A DNA stretch of 24,878 nucleotides, taken from Nemertoderma westbladi. Its lineage: Eukaryota; Xenacoelomorpha; Nemertodermatida; Nemertodermatidae. The notes beneath the pieces were generated by a model. It had not been told where the DNA came from and did not search any database. It worked only from the letters and a program-made list of their open reading frames with translations. Position 1 is the stretch's first letter. Every line of letters starts with the position of its first letter. Positions 1 through 8,826 of this stretch are shown here, in pieces. The stretch spans positions 1 through 24,878 of the forward strand of contig JAUCBJ010001933.1 of the NCBI GenBank assembly GCA_032718475.1, read 5' to 3'. The translations under genes and the position numbers were made by a program.

Positions 1-295
1 ATAAGTACAGATATTTTATCTTACTGTAGTCACGTATTTATAAGATAATACGGATAGTAAGGAAAGAAAAAGAATTATTTCTTGCCGTCGCACTAAATAT
101 ATATTATAAGTAATTACGTAAGTAATAAACACTAATATATATTGCACTAATCTACTAAATGATCGCTAAAATAACATTCTACTAAATAAAATTAAAGAAA
201 ACGATTATAATAAAATTACATAATAATACATACATAATATAAAATAATAAAAATAAATATAAAATAATATAGTCAAACACCCACTCCGTATGTTG
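1..295. other. AT-rich non-coding flank
   Basis: This stretch is very AT-rich, with many TATA/ATAA strings and no coding potential. It lies downstream of the first BEL/Pao relic, where a 3' LTR would be expected. I could not match it to the sequence upstream of that element's gag, so no LTR is called. Confidence 0.6.
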
Positions 296-940
296 TTATG
301 TTATGGAGTCCCTAGATATTTGTTGGATTAGGGAGGTGGTCGTGGGAAGAGTATCTTGCCTTCCATAGTTTCCGGACAGTTTTCGGTCTCTTTCCAGTAA
401 ACATAAACGACCAGCTGGGCGATTGAGTGGTTGTGTTACTTTCTCCACTCCCTTGGCTTGTCTAATCTTAGCCGGGTTAAGATGAGGAGTCCATTCATCT
501 TCTTTACTTAGGAAGTCGGGTCCACCTAACCACGCTGGAGTATCTATCAGTTCTTGAGGAGTTGCTCCTCTGGAAGCGATGTCGGCTAGATTGATCGTCT
601 CGGGACAATGTCTCCATTGATCTACATTGGAGTTGATAACGTCATTATCTGAGGAGTATGGTGTTCCCTCAGTTGGGTCGTCAACTTCACTGCTCTCCAC
701 TTCCCGTTCACTTAATCGATATACCTGTTCTTTTGGTAATCTTTCCATAAGAGTTCTACGGGAAGGGCCAGTAAAGTACCAACCCACTCTAGTTCTTCCC
801 GCATAAGCTTGTAGTGGTTGCGGTTGAGCGGGCCGTTTCTCCAATGTCTCAAGCGCTTCATGCGCGTTTTGAACGATGAGTATTTGCACTCCAGGGTAAT
901 CGGTGTTGAATCTAGGTATTTCAAGCTGCTGGTGAAATCG
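296..940 (-). pseudogene. BEL/Pao pol remnant: protease end fused to RNase H end
   Basis: The minus-strand frame enters near 940 and stops at 296-298 (TAA). The reported ORF begins at a GTG at 889, but the homology starts further upstream. The first ~60 residues match the C-terminal part of the Pao protease (VQILIVQNAHEAL, then RTRVGWYFTGPS). After a ~40-residue acidic linker it jumps to a motif usually found at the end of the RNase H domain (WRHCPETINLADIASRG, then PAWLGGPDFL). In intact family members several hundred residues of reverse transcriptase and RNase H lie between these points. The ~60-residue tail resembles nothing I recognise, and no integrase is seen. A frameshift between about 900 and 945 separates it from the upstream protease frame. 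It is non-functional as a polymerase. Confidence 0.75.
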
Positions 941-1305
941 TCCTCATCCCAGTTATAAGGTTCCACTTGGCTGGTAGTGAAGTTCTTTATCGCTACCATT
1001 TTTACTGACCTTATGCTGTGTTCTCCTAGTTCATCCTGGGGGGTGGACAACGCGCCTACATAATAATCAGCTATTACGGTAGATTTCCAAACCTGCATAA
1101 TTCCTGACATGTTTAGCTTAGTTCGGAACTTGGGTTGTCCAGCAAAGATATCTTCGGCTAGTTCTTTGTCGATGAATGTTCCTGTGCTACCAGAGTCAAG
1201 GAGGGCGTTCACTATATAACTCCTTTTAGGTCCGTGGACCCTTAATTGTACTACAGGAAATTCTCGGATTCCTACATTGGAAGTTGGCGCTTTCCAAGAT
1301 GGTTG
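930..1305 (-). pseudogene. BEL/Pao aspartic protease, N-terminal part
   Basis: This frame follows the gag stop codon directly and in the same reading frame. It carries ALLDSGSTGTFID near 1165-1207, the active-site loop of retropepsin-like DUF1758 proteases, where the DSG aspartate is catalytic. The lines after it (KSTVIADYYVGAL, IRSVKMVAIKNF) fit the beta-rich protease fold. The frame stays open to 712, but from about 930 downward it is a shadow, because the protease homology switches to the neighbouring frame there. The probable role in an intact element is maturation of the gag-pol polyprotein. Whether the UGA at 1306-1308 is a readthrough signal or a mutation cannot be decided here. Confidence 0.75.
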
Positions 1306-3489
1306 TCAATCAGGATTAGTTAGGGTGAGGTCGCTGTCGGTGTCTTTTTCATACGTGAGTGCTCGATACACTGCGGTATTTATCAGGTAACAGGATTCGT
1401 TTTCGTCGGAGAATTCGTCCGTATAGAATCCTTCCATCTCAGAACTTTGATCAGTGTCGTTCACATCACTGAATTGGACATGTAGTTCGGAATCGCTTAC
1501 CTGACTCTGGCTGTTTCGTTCGAATTCAGTGTGCAACAAGATATGATGTTTCGCACCGCACTTTGCACACCTTGTGTCGGAGTAACATGTTCGCCGTTGG
1601 TGTCCTCGTCTGAGGCAATTATAACACAACTGCTTATCCCACATGACTTCACGTCTATCCTTGAGTGATTTCTTTAGGAATTCATCACACACATTCAAAC
1701 GGTGGGGCCCGTCGCACAGCACACATTTTGGTTTGATGTTACTTACCTTACTTTGAGTAACGTTGTGCACACTCGTTCTTTCCTCGGGCTTTCTTACATG
1801 AATTCTCTTAGGAGACGTAGGAGGAGTTTTTCTTACCTGTTCTCTCCTGTCATTGGTTCGAGACTTATATTTACTTACGTCTTTATAGGTCTTGTCGTCA
1901 TAGTAAGATTTTGCTGTGTCTTTCCCGCTGTCCTCTTCCTGAGAGAGTTGGCTTTCGCCATCGTCTGTATAACATACAGGTATTACCTTTCTTCTAGAAA
2001 CGGGTTTCTCACTTACCTTGCTTTCCGATGTCTTCTCTCTGGACTGCTTTAAGAGCTGTAATTTCACCTCTCCGTCCAAGAATGACATGAGATCAGCCAT
2101 GGTAGGGTCTCGTTGTTGCTGTTCCATCATATATAACACCTTCTTGTCCCAGCGTGTACCTACTCCACCCTTCGGTAAAGTAGAAGTCACTGCTCTAATA
2201 ACCATAGCACTCTGATACTCATGAGACTTACCTAGCCAATCTAATTGTCGGCAGATCTCCTGAATCTCATCGGAAAACTCTATAATCCCGCTGCTAATAA
2301 ACTTTCGGGGCGCTACCAACTTTGCATACAAATACCCAGCTATGTTATTCCTATTACCATACCTGAAGTTTAGAGTATCCCAAACTTGTCTTAATCCATC
2401 TGGATGTCCAATAAATTTTAACGCCATTAACTTGGGAGGTCCTTCCAAGCATTCGATGAGGTATCTGAGTTTCTCTCCGTTAGATAGCACATAATTCTGT
2501 ATGTTATCTTTGTAATATTCATTAAAAGGTAACCATTTCATCTCATCTCCATTGAACTTGACGATCTCTCCAACCTTTACCGCTTGACGGGCTTCGGTTC
2601 TAGCCATTTGACGCGTAAAACTTTCTTGAGCCATCGTATTATTGAATATAGAATTATCGGTATATAAATTTCTCGGATTATGATCAGGTCTATATGGAAT
2701 ATTATTATCAACAGGTTTATAATTACCCTGAATAGGGTTTACTATAGGAGTTTCTACTTCACTAGCAGTATAGATGCGTGTAGGCTCCACACCTTGCGCA
2801 TGAAATACTTCAGACCTAACGGGTTGACACATTGTTACAGGTGGTGGTGTTATACCCCTTTGTATGTTCACTAATTTATTGCGTTCTAACGCGATACTTT
2901 GCTGCACCTTTTGCAACTCTAACCTACTTTCCCTTACTGTTCCCTTGAGCTGCTGAACAGTCTTTTCCATTTCCCGGACCTGCTGAGAGGAGCACAAACA
3001 GTGTTCCCTCAGCTGCTCGAGCAGGAGACCCATCTCCCGTCGTCCCTCAGCTACCCACTCAACCGCCGAAGCGGGAGTCGCCAACATAGTAGCGGGCGAG
3101 CGAGAGACGACGGGCGATAAATTCTTGATATCTCGCTCGGCGTCCAGGACGGGTTCGGACTCGGGAACAGTCCTACTGGGCACAGGTAGTTTAGTACTGT
3201 ACAAAGGGAATTTATAGGCAGGTTCTGGGAGTACAGGTGTCTCTATCTTTCTTTCCGCTTCTACTGTTGCCATTGCCTCTGCCGCCTTTCTTTCCGCTTC
3301 TGCTGTTGCCATTGCCTCTGCCGCCTTTCTTTCCGCTTCTGCTGTTGCCATTGCCTCTGCCGCCTTTCTTTCCGCTTCTGCTGTTGCCATTGCCTCTGCC
3401 ACCTTCCTTTCAAGACACTGTCCAAGTCTAAGACTCATTCTAACACCTTCCAAAAGACTATCTGACAGTGCCCGTTTTGTGTCAGACAT
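1306..3489 (-). CDS. BEL/Pao gag polyprotein (727 aa)
   Basis: This is a long open frame from an ATG at 3489 to a TGA at 1306-1308. Residues ~29-80 are four near-identical 13-residue Ala/Glu-rich repeats (EAMATAEAERKAA type). Residues ~145-207 are rich in Leu, Glu, Gln and Lys and look like a coiled coil. Residues ~305-485 match the DUF1759 gag region (VGEIVKFNGDEMKWLPF, then LECLEGPPKLMAL-type and LPKGGVGTRWDKKV strings). Residues ~588-652 hold three zinc knuckles: CVLCDGPHRLNVC, CYNCLRRGHQRRTC and CAKCGAKHHILLH. The protein would form the particle and package RNA. This is the best-preserved gene of the element. It is intact even though the pol region is deleted, which suits a recent non-autonomous copy. 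Confidence 0.85.
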   Translation of the reverse strand: MSDTKRALSDSLLEGVRMSLRLGQCLERKVAEAMATAEAERKAAEAMATAEAERKAAEAMATAEAERKAAEAMATVEAERKIETPVLPEPAYKFPLYSTKLPVPSRTVPESEPVLDAERDIKNLSPVVSRSPATMLATPASAVEWVAEGRREMGLLLEQLREHCLCSSQQVREMEKTVQQLKGTVRESRLELQKVQQSIALERNKLVNIQRGITPPPVTMCQPVRSEVFHAQGVEPTRIYTASEVETPIVNPIQGNYKPVDNNIPYRPDHNPRNLYTDNSIFNNTMAQESFTRQMARTEARQAVKVGEIVKFNGDEMKWLPFNEYYKDNIQNYVLSNGEKLRYLIECLEGPPKLMALKFIGHPDGLRQVWDTLNFRYGNRNNIAGYLYAKLVAPRKFISSGIIEFSDEIQEICRQLDWLGKSHEYQSAMVIRAVTSTLPKGGVGTRWDKKVLYMMEQQQRDPTMADLMSFLDGEVKLQLLKQSREKTSESKVSEKPVSRRKVIPVCYTDDGESQLSQEEDSGKDTAKSYYDDKTYKDVSKYKSRTNDRREQVRKTPPTSPKRIHVRKPEERTSVHNVTQSKVSNIKPKCVLCDGPHRLNVCDEFLKKSLKDRREVMWDKQLCYNCLRRGHQRRTCYSDTRCAKCGAKHHILLHTEFERNSQSQVSDSELHVQFSDVNDTDQSSEMEGFYTDEFSDENESCYLINTAVYRALTYEKDTDSDLTLTNPD
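3248..3403 (-). repeat. 39-bp coding tandem repeat, four units, in gag
   Basis: Four consecutive 39-bp units occupy 3248-3286, 3287-3325, 3326-3364 and 3365-3403. The middle two appear identical, and the outer ones differ by single bases (Ala/Val change in the first, an Ala-codon change at the end of the last). The unit is a multiple of three, so the gag frame is kept and 13 residues are added per copy. Near-identity suggests recent expansion by slippage or unequal exchange. Confidence 0.9.
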
Positions 3490-4699
3490 TTTTGTTTGTA
3501 CAGTTGAATGCCTACTGCTATATTACAGTTAAAGCAAGTCTAGTAATTCAGTATCACTGCAAGCCTAGCGATTAATTACCGATACCGTTACTCGGTGTAA
3601 CGTGATATATATACAATATATTAGAATACCGGTATACACTTATAGTATATATATAAGTACAATGCCAGACTAGGTTTAGTTACAGAATACCGGTATATAA
3701 CTTCAGCGCAAATATATACAAAGATATAATAAGCCTATTATAGATACCGGTATGTCAATTATTTTAGAATAATTGAATTTCTGCAATTTTTAGGGTTACT
3801 TAGTTACTTCAATTTACTCTATTACCGTTATTTAAGCAGTAGTCCAACTGATATTAAGACCTAAGGATTGTATGACAGGCCTACTATTTTATTAATAGAT
3901 TTGGATTGATTTATGTTATATATACCCGTATGAGGGGTTTTTTGTTACAATATTGAAATAGATGTTATTATTTCTGGGAAGGAGTCACTACACCGAAGCT
4001 GTACGCTCTCAGTGAAGTGCTACTTATTGGACACTAAAACAAATAATCCTACTTCCTAAGTTACTTATCTACGAATTACTTACGATACGGGTGAGATTAA
4101 ATCTCTAATTAAACACAACAAAAATATTACGTACGAAATTTTAGGGTAATTTTACAGGGAACTACAAACCAGTCTATTAGAGGGTTAGATTTTCTGGTTA
4201 TTACAACGGACAGGATACTATGGTATTTGAAAATAATAAGCAGTAGTAAATATATTGCGCTGTCCAGATAGGAAAAATACCACCATCTGACGACCTATAG
4301 CCGTATCGCTATAGGTACTACGTTATGTATCACGGAGGGTTCCTACCTGGAAGTTAATTACCGCGGTCTACCAGAACCAACGTGCCTATTAACCACTTTA
4401 CAACACAAATATACTGCCTACACACTAATTACCTTCAGAAAGCACTGTACACTAAACCCTAAATTAGGTACAAGTACTTATAAAACAGATAACTAGCAGT
4501 TAGAAATACTTGAACAGCTAAAGAACCACGGTATCTGCTGGAGTAACCGGGGCACAAAATCACCAGTCTTTACCTACGCCAAGCAGCCCTGATGTAGTAC
4601 CGGGGTTAATTTAACTATAACGGTATGTATAACAAGCACAATTACTGTAGGGATAAACTTGGGGATATGAATGTTGCGAATAATCGCATAAACTCTGAA
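3490..4699. other. Non-coding region upstream of BEL/Pao gag
   Basis: There is no gene here. For the minus-strand BEL/Pao element this is the leader and possible 5' LTR side, but no LTR boundaries or convincing primer binding site were found. It contains three copies of the palindrome ATACCGGTAT (3626-3635, 3687-3696, 3744-3753) spaced 57-61 bp, and a hairpin at 4293-4316. Confidence 0.5.
4293..4316. repeat. Perfect 9-bp inverted repeat (hairpin)
   Basis: ACCTATAGC (4293-4301) and GCTATAGGT (4308-4316) are exact reverse complements around a 6-base loop, CGTATC. No U-tract follows and there is no adjacent gene, so a role is unknown. Confidence 0.7.
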
Positions 4700-5279
4700 T
4701 AATAAATATTACGCTACGCGTACAGACTACTCAAACAAAATGCAGACCAAATACTGACAGACTACTATCAAGCCTAAACAAACTACGGTATGTGCAGACT
4801 CCGAAATGGTTAGTTAGTATGCGTTCTAACCGAGTAGTACGACTTATTCTTTCAGAGGGGGTTTACCTCACAGCACTGGAAGCCCCTACGTTCCTAACGG
4901 GCACTTTATCGGACATACACTCTACACACAACGCAATCCTTCAGACCTAACAACAGCCAGGCAACTATCCAGCCTACAAATTATCTAAATAAGAATTATA
5001 CGCTACCTGTACAGACTACACAAACAAAGAACAGACCAAACGCTGGCAGACTACTATCAAGCCTAAATAAACTACAGTATATGCAGACTCCGAAATGATT
5101 AGTTAGTATGCGTTCTAACCTAGTAGTACGACTTATTCTTTCAAAGGGGGTTTACCTCACAGCACTTGAAGCCCCTACGTTCCTAACTAGCACTTTATCG
5201 GACAGATGCTCTACACACACTGCAATCCGTTCAGACTGAACAACAGTTAGACAACAGTCAAGCCTACAAATTATCTGTA
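4700..5279. repeat. ~289-bp imperfect tandem duplication
   Basis: Two adjacent copies (about 4700-4988 and 4989-5279) align over their whole length at a 289-290-bp offset. Shared landmarks include GACTACTATCAAGCCTAAA, TTAGTTAGTATGCGTTCTAA, AGTACGACTTATTCTTTCA and AGCCCCTACGTTCCTAAC. They differ at scattered substitutions and one or two single-base gaps, roughly 10% by eye. Neither copy is coding. It could be a dimer of a satellite unit, or part of an LTR or leader duplication of the adjacent BEL/Pao relic. Confidence 0.85.
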
Positions 5280-5575
5280 CAATCTGGGCAGGCTTACACG
5301 GCCTTCTACTCAATATTAACTTACAGGCAAATAAAACTGACAGAAATAAGTAAACTATACAAAGGAATGAGGGGTGATCAATCCCTAATCCCCTAGCAGC
5401 CTACAATATACAATATCACAATCGAAATAGTACTGCTGTACCTGTACTGTTGTAACCCAGCAAAGTCACATCCTTCGAAATTGCTACTAATATGCTGCTA
5501 ATTTGATCGAAATAAATTTTCTTCGAAATTATCAGCATTTTCGCCGTCTAAATTGTCTGATAATTCAGTCTACAA
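5280..5575. other. Non-coding spacer with TTCGAA motifs
   Basis: No gene is visible. From about 5475 the sequence contains CCTTCGAAATT and CTTCGAAATTATCAG strings that resemble the units of the following array, suggesting diverged edge units. Confidence 0.5.
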
Positions 5576-5975
5576 TTCGTAGGATAAATTATCCTTCTAA
5601 ACGAAGGATAAATTCGAAGACTATTCGAAGGTTCTGAAGATTTAGCTAGTTTTTAGCCGGCAAATAGAAGGATAAATATGCCTACTATTCGCCGGATAAA
5701 TTATCCTTCTAAACGAAGGATAAATTTGTAGACTTTTCGAAGGGTGGATGAATTGATAATTTTTATCCTTCGTTTAGAAGGATAATTTATGCTGCTATTC
5801 GAAGGATAAATTATCCTTCTAAATGAAGGCTAAATTTGTAGACTTTTCGAAGGGTGGATGAATTTATAGTTTTTATCCTGCGTTTACAGGTTTAGAATGA
5901 TAATTTATGCTACTATTCGTAGGATAAATTACCTTCTAAACGAAGGATAAATTTGTAGACTTTTCGAAAGTTGGA
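5576..5975. repeat. ~112-bp minisatellite, about four units, palindrome-rich
   Basis: The core GGATAAATTATCCTTCTAAA recurs at 5582, 5694, 5804 and 5922 (last copy one base shorter), giving periods of 112, 110 and 118 bp. Each unit contains the near-palindrome GAAGGATAAATTATCCTTC and usually a second arm such as ATCCTTCGTTTAGAAGGAT, followed by TTTGTAGACTTTTCGAAGG. Each unit could therefore fold into one or two hairpins. It does not encode protein. Confidence 0.85.
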
Positions 5976-7007
5976 TCATTTAGCTTAGTTTTGTTTAGTT
6001 ATGCATAGTTACTGTATGTTATGTTTTATCCGGCAAATTCTGAGAGTAAAATAAAAATTATATACTGTAGTTATGCCTACTAATAATCCGAATATTTTTT
6101 TATCTGGGTACCATATTTAGCAGTAAATTAGTACAAAGTTATCAGTTCTTTAGAATTGTCTATTATATAATAATATATAATCTGAAGCAAAGAAAATTGA
6201 TCTATATTATGTCCAGTGCCATTCATATTGTTTTATGAAATAAATCCATTAATTACTGTGTGATGCTGTATCTGTCCTTAAAGGTGCGGAAATCCATGTA
6301 TCCAGAGTCTGCAGGTCTGAGTGTATGGCAGAGCTAGAGGTAAAGGCGATGTCCATACTGCCCTATGTTACTGTCAGAATGTCAGACACCTGTAAAAACG
6401 AGACTACATTATCTGAATACAGTATGTCTTTCAGGCAGTCAGGGAAATCCTGGGGACAAACAAAGCACATATTTTTTCAGTATTAATACGTGTACTATAT
6501 CCGAAACTGAAAGTTTTAAAAAATATACCTTTTATACTACAGTGTAACGATACAGAAACTATTTACTCTACTGCTCTATACTGTATAAAATTTATTCTTA
6601 ATTAATAATTATTTTTAATCTTTTTTTTAATATACAAGTTTTAATACAGTATTTAACATTTTAATATTCAGATATTTTCTTGCTATCATGCACCCCGGTC
6701 AGCCTGTACAATCAGCACGTCGCACATCAGCACATGTACACATGTAACTAACAGTACAACATATCGCAGCGCAGTTGGAAGTTCCGTACCTGCTGACCCG
6801 TACCGTATTTTTTCGTTGGAATACATATACTGCAGCACACTGTTAGATCTTAGACTGAACACTGAACCCACGCACGACCTCCAAGAGATGTGAATTCAAT
6901 GCAACCAGTACACCAAGGTCTCTTTGATTAAGAAAATGAATTAAATAATTATTGAATGCTTTTAAATTTAATGTTGTAATTTAGTGTCGTAATTCAAAAA
7001 CATGATA
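5976..7007. other. Non-coding region, nothing recognised
   Basis: This is AT-rich sequence with no ORF resembling a known protein. The 60-residue plus-strand frame at 6365-6547 has no recognisable motif. TTTTATCCGGCAAATT near 6025-6040 resembles motifs at 5655 and 8765. Confidence 0.5.
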
Positions 7008-7033
7008 CCCCCCACCCCCCCCCCCCCCCCCCC
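7008..7033. repeat. Poly-C tract
   Basis: Six C, one A, then 19 C (7015-7033). Long homopolymers like this are prone to slippage and sequencing error, so the exact length is uncertain. Confidence 0.9.
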
Positions 7034-7403
7034 TTCCCTAACTTTTATACAAATGTTAATGAATAGCATGACATGGAACAGAGTTACAGTAGTTTCACCT
7101 CCCTCATCCGTAGTAACTGAGACAGAATTTGTATTTTTGCTTTTTATTCTTTAGCAACAAGCGTTTGAAAAAATTGTCACCGGCGGCGATAACATCACCA
7201 GTCCCATCTCAGTTATTCAACCTTATATTAATTTGTTGGTTCTGATGGAAAGCTGACCATGCAACGATTCCAAATATGTAAAAAACTTAAATTTAGAAAA
7301 TACAGTTGCTGAGATATGGGCTTTCGAATGTTGAATGTTTTTTCACGGCGCAAGGCTATTTTTATATTTAATAAATAAACCATGTTCTAGAACATGATGT
7401 AAA
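7034..7403. other. Non-coding spacer
   Basis: No gene, repeat or structured element was recognised between the poly-C tract and the inverted-repeat element that begins at 7411. Confidence 0.5.
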
Positions 7404-7410
7404 AACGTAA
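7404..7410. repeat. Target site duplication, left copy (AACGTAA)
   Basis: This copy is identical to 7916-7922 and abuts the left terminal inverted repeat. Confidence 0.8.
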
Positions 7411-7444
7411 CTAGGGGGTGTTCGATAAAGTATGTCACGCACTA

Positions 7445-7464
7445 GGGGGGGGGGGGGGGGGGGG
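7445..7464. repeat. Poly-G tract inside the left end of the MITE-like element
   Basis: Twenty consecutive G immediately follow the left terminal inverted repeat. A matching 16-G run (7847-7862) precedes the right one, so in element coordinates the ends are G-rich on the left and C-rich on the right when read inward. Confidence 0.9.
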
Positions 7465-7629
7465 TGTCGACTTTTGTGACGGTTACGGCGATGTTCTAGG
7501 CTTTAATGTTAGCTTGACTTTGACTTAAAACATATGTGTAGATGAGTGGGTAACTTTAAGGACAACAATACACTCAATAATATTGAGTATAATCGATAAA
7601 TTGAGGAGGACATAGAAACCTATAGATGG

Positions 7630-7649
7630 CCACTTGACTTGTCAAGTGG
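7630..7649. repeat. 9-bp perfect inverted repeat within the MITE-like element
   Basis: CCACTTGAC (7630-7638) and GTCAAGTGG (7641-7649) are separated by only two bases. Another near-palindrome, ACTCAATAATATTGAGT, lies about 60 bp upstream. Function is unknown. Confidence 0.7.
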
Positions 7650-7846
7650 GGAAGGGAAATGTAGATATATATAGTGCTTGAATTTATATTGTATTTTGGT
7701 ATAACAAACATTGTGTATTATTGATATAAAATATTTCTTGTTTGGGAGACGGGGTATTGTTTGGGGGGTATTACAAATTTACCAATGAGACAGAGGGGCG
7801 AGAGGTGGGGCTCGAGCTTGCGTGACATTTTGAAACAGAGCGGGGT

Positions 7847-7862
7847 GGGGGGGGGGGGGGGG
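7847..7862. repeat. Poly-G tract inside the right end of the MITE-like element
   Basis: Sixteen G lie just inside the right terminal inverted repeat. An internal GCGTGACATTTTGAAA string upstream of it (near 7819) echoes the GCGTGACA of the terminus. Confidence 0.85.
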
Positions 7863-7915
7863 TGGTCAAAAATCGGGAAAATTTGCGTGACATACTTTAT
7901 GAACGCCCGCCCTAG

Positions 7916-7922
7916 AACGTAA
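7916..7922. repeat. Target site duplication, right copy (AACGTAA)
   Basis: This copy is identical to 7404-7410 and abuts the right terminal inverted repeat. Confidence 0.8.
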
Positions 7923-8490
7923 CTGAGGGTTCAGATTCACTTTCCAGAAGAAAGACTTATTACTACTGTGAACAATTCGAAATATACCCACTTTATATAT
8001 GGCTGATAATTGATATTGATGTCTTCGAAAACGAAGATAAATTATCAGGCAAATAATGCTTATTTTCGTCATCAGAGAAGCATAATTATTAATTAAATGC
8101 ATCTAAATTTAATTAATTTTCATAGATCCATCAACACGAATAATCTAATATGGCTGACAATATGGGAAATTATTTAAATTTCAACTAACAAATTCAAATT
8201 TTTCGATTATCACCTAAAGTTTCCATAGATACCCTCAAATATATATTGATTATATATTTCTCTATATACTCAGCCGCTTCCATTAATAAGTATATAACGT
8301 ATTGTAGGATAGGGAAGTAGGGTGTAGGGTAGGATACGGTAGGCTACTACAGTAGGTATAGGCTAATACCCCCTCCCTTTTCACCAAAGCATCCACAGGC
8401 AGGTCCAGTGATTGTTTCAGTTACATTTTTTTTCTTCGAAAAATAGTATTTTTTATGCTTCGAAAATGCTTCTAATAATGTATGAAATTA
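7923..8490. other. Non-coding region, nothing recognised
   Basis: This is AT-rich sequence with short GTAGGGTAGGATACGGTAGG-like purine-rich strings near 8305-8345. It contains a few TTCGAA motifs near 8020-8040 and from 8435 that look like diverged units of the array beginning at 8491. No gene is visible. Confidence 0.5.
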
Positions 8491-8722
8491 TCCTTCGAAA
8501 ATGCTTCGTAAACTTCTAATTGAAGGCTAATAGTCTACTAAACGAAGCATTTTTATCTTCGAAATCATCCTTCGAAAAATGCTAAATAAACTTCTAATCG
8601 CAGGCGAATAGTCTACTAAACGAAGCATTTTTGTCTTCGAATTATCCTTCGAATATGCTTCGTAAACTACTAATCGAAGGCTAATAGTCTACTAAACGAT
8701 GGATATTTCTCTTCGAAATCCA
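8491..8722. repeat. 77-bp minisatellite, three units
   Basis: TCCTTCGAA recurs at 8491, 8568 and 8645, an exact 77-bp period. Shared unit landmarks are ATGCTTCGTAAACT, GAAGGCTAATAGTCTACTAA and ACGAAGCATTTTTATCTTCG. The final unit decays after 8700. The TTCGAA/CCTTC vocabulary is shared with the ~112-bp array at 5576-5975, but the units are not the same sequence. Confidence 0.85.
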
Positions 8723-8756
8723 CCCTTCGAAACCTTTAAGAACATTGGAACCAAAA

Positions 8757-8826
8757 AGCCGGCTTTTATCCGGCGAAATTAGCAGGGTATTAGCCGGCGA
8801 AATTAGTAGCAATTTATCAGCGACTT
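8757..8826. repeat. Short CCGGCGAAATTAG direct repeats
   Basis: ATCCGGCGAAATTAGCAG and AGCCGGCGAAATTAGTAG lie about 29 bp apart, and a third, weaker echo (TTATCAGCGA) follows. Similar GCCGGCAAAT strings occur near 5656 and 6030. Confidence 0.6.

Larger units (their letters stand above)
296..3489 (-). mobile_element. BEL/Pao LTR retrotransposon relic, internally deleted
   Basis: Read on the minus strand, this holds in order a BEL/Pao gag (DUF1759-like region and three zinc knuckles), an in-frame UGA, a DUF1758-type aspartic protease with DSG, a frameshift, the protease C-terminal part ending in VGWYFTGP, and then immediately the RNase H-end signature WRHCPETINLADIASRG. The reverse transcriptase core that should separate the last two is absent. 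No integrase HHCC or DDE region follows before the AT-rich flank. The element is therefore a deletion derivative that could move only with proteins supplied in trans. LTRs were not identified on either side. The family is assigned from gag and pol motif order, which is distinctive for BEL/Pao. Confidence 0.85.
7411..7915. mobile_element. 505-bp MITE-like element with TIRs and 7-bp target duplication
   Basis: The left end reads CTAGGGGGTGTTCGATAAAG followed by TATGTCACGCA. The reverse complement of the right end reads CTAGGGCGGGCGTTCATAAA followed by GTATGTCACGCA. These are ~31-bp terminal inverted repeats with a few mismatches and single-base gaps. The element is flanked by exact AACGTAA copies at 7404-7410 and 7916-7922, the expected footprint of a DNA transposon insertion. 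Just inside each end is a long G tract (20 and 16 G). There is no ORF, so it is non-autonomous. A 7-bp duplication does not by itself name a superfamily. Structure is directly visible; family is unknown. Confidence 0.85.

Noticed and set aside
1-295. 3' LTR of the first BEL/Pao relic
   Set aside because: No matching copy was found upstream of gag and no TG...CA boundaries stand out.
712-929. C-terminal ~70 residues of the frame that contains the first protease
   Set aside because: Protease homology has moved to the adjacent frame by this point, so the tail is out-of-frame translation.
3237-3431. Plus-strand Leu/Pro-rich 64-residue frame (LLLLPLPLPPFFP repeats)
   Set aside because: It is the antisense shadow of the 39-bp repeats in the BEL/Pao gag.
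5576-5975. CRISPR-like array
   Set aside because: The whole ~112-bp unit is repeated, with no unique spacers between constant short repeats, and the window is eukaryotic. The 77-bp and ~150-bp arrays fail for the same reason.
6280-6350. Possible tRNA or small RNA (GGCAGAGCTAGAGG string)
   Set aside because: No cloverleaf with consistent arms could be drawn, and A and B box consensus are not both present.
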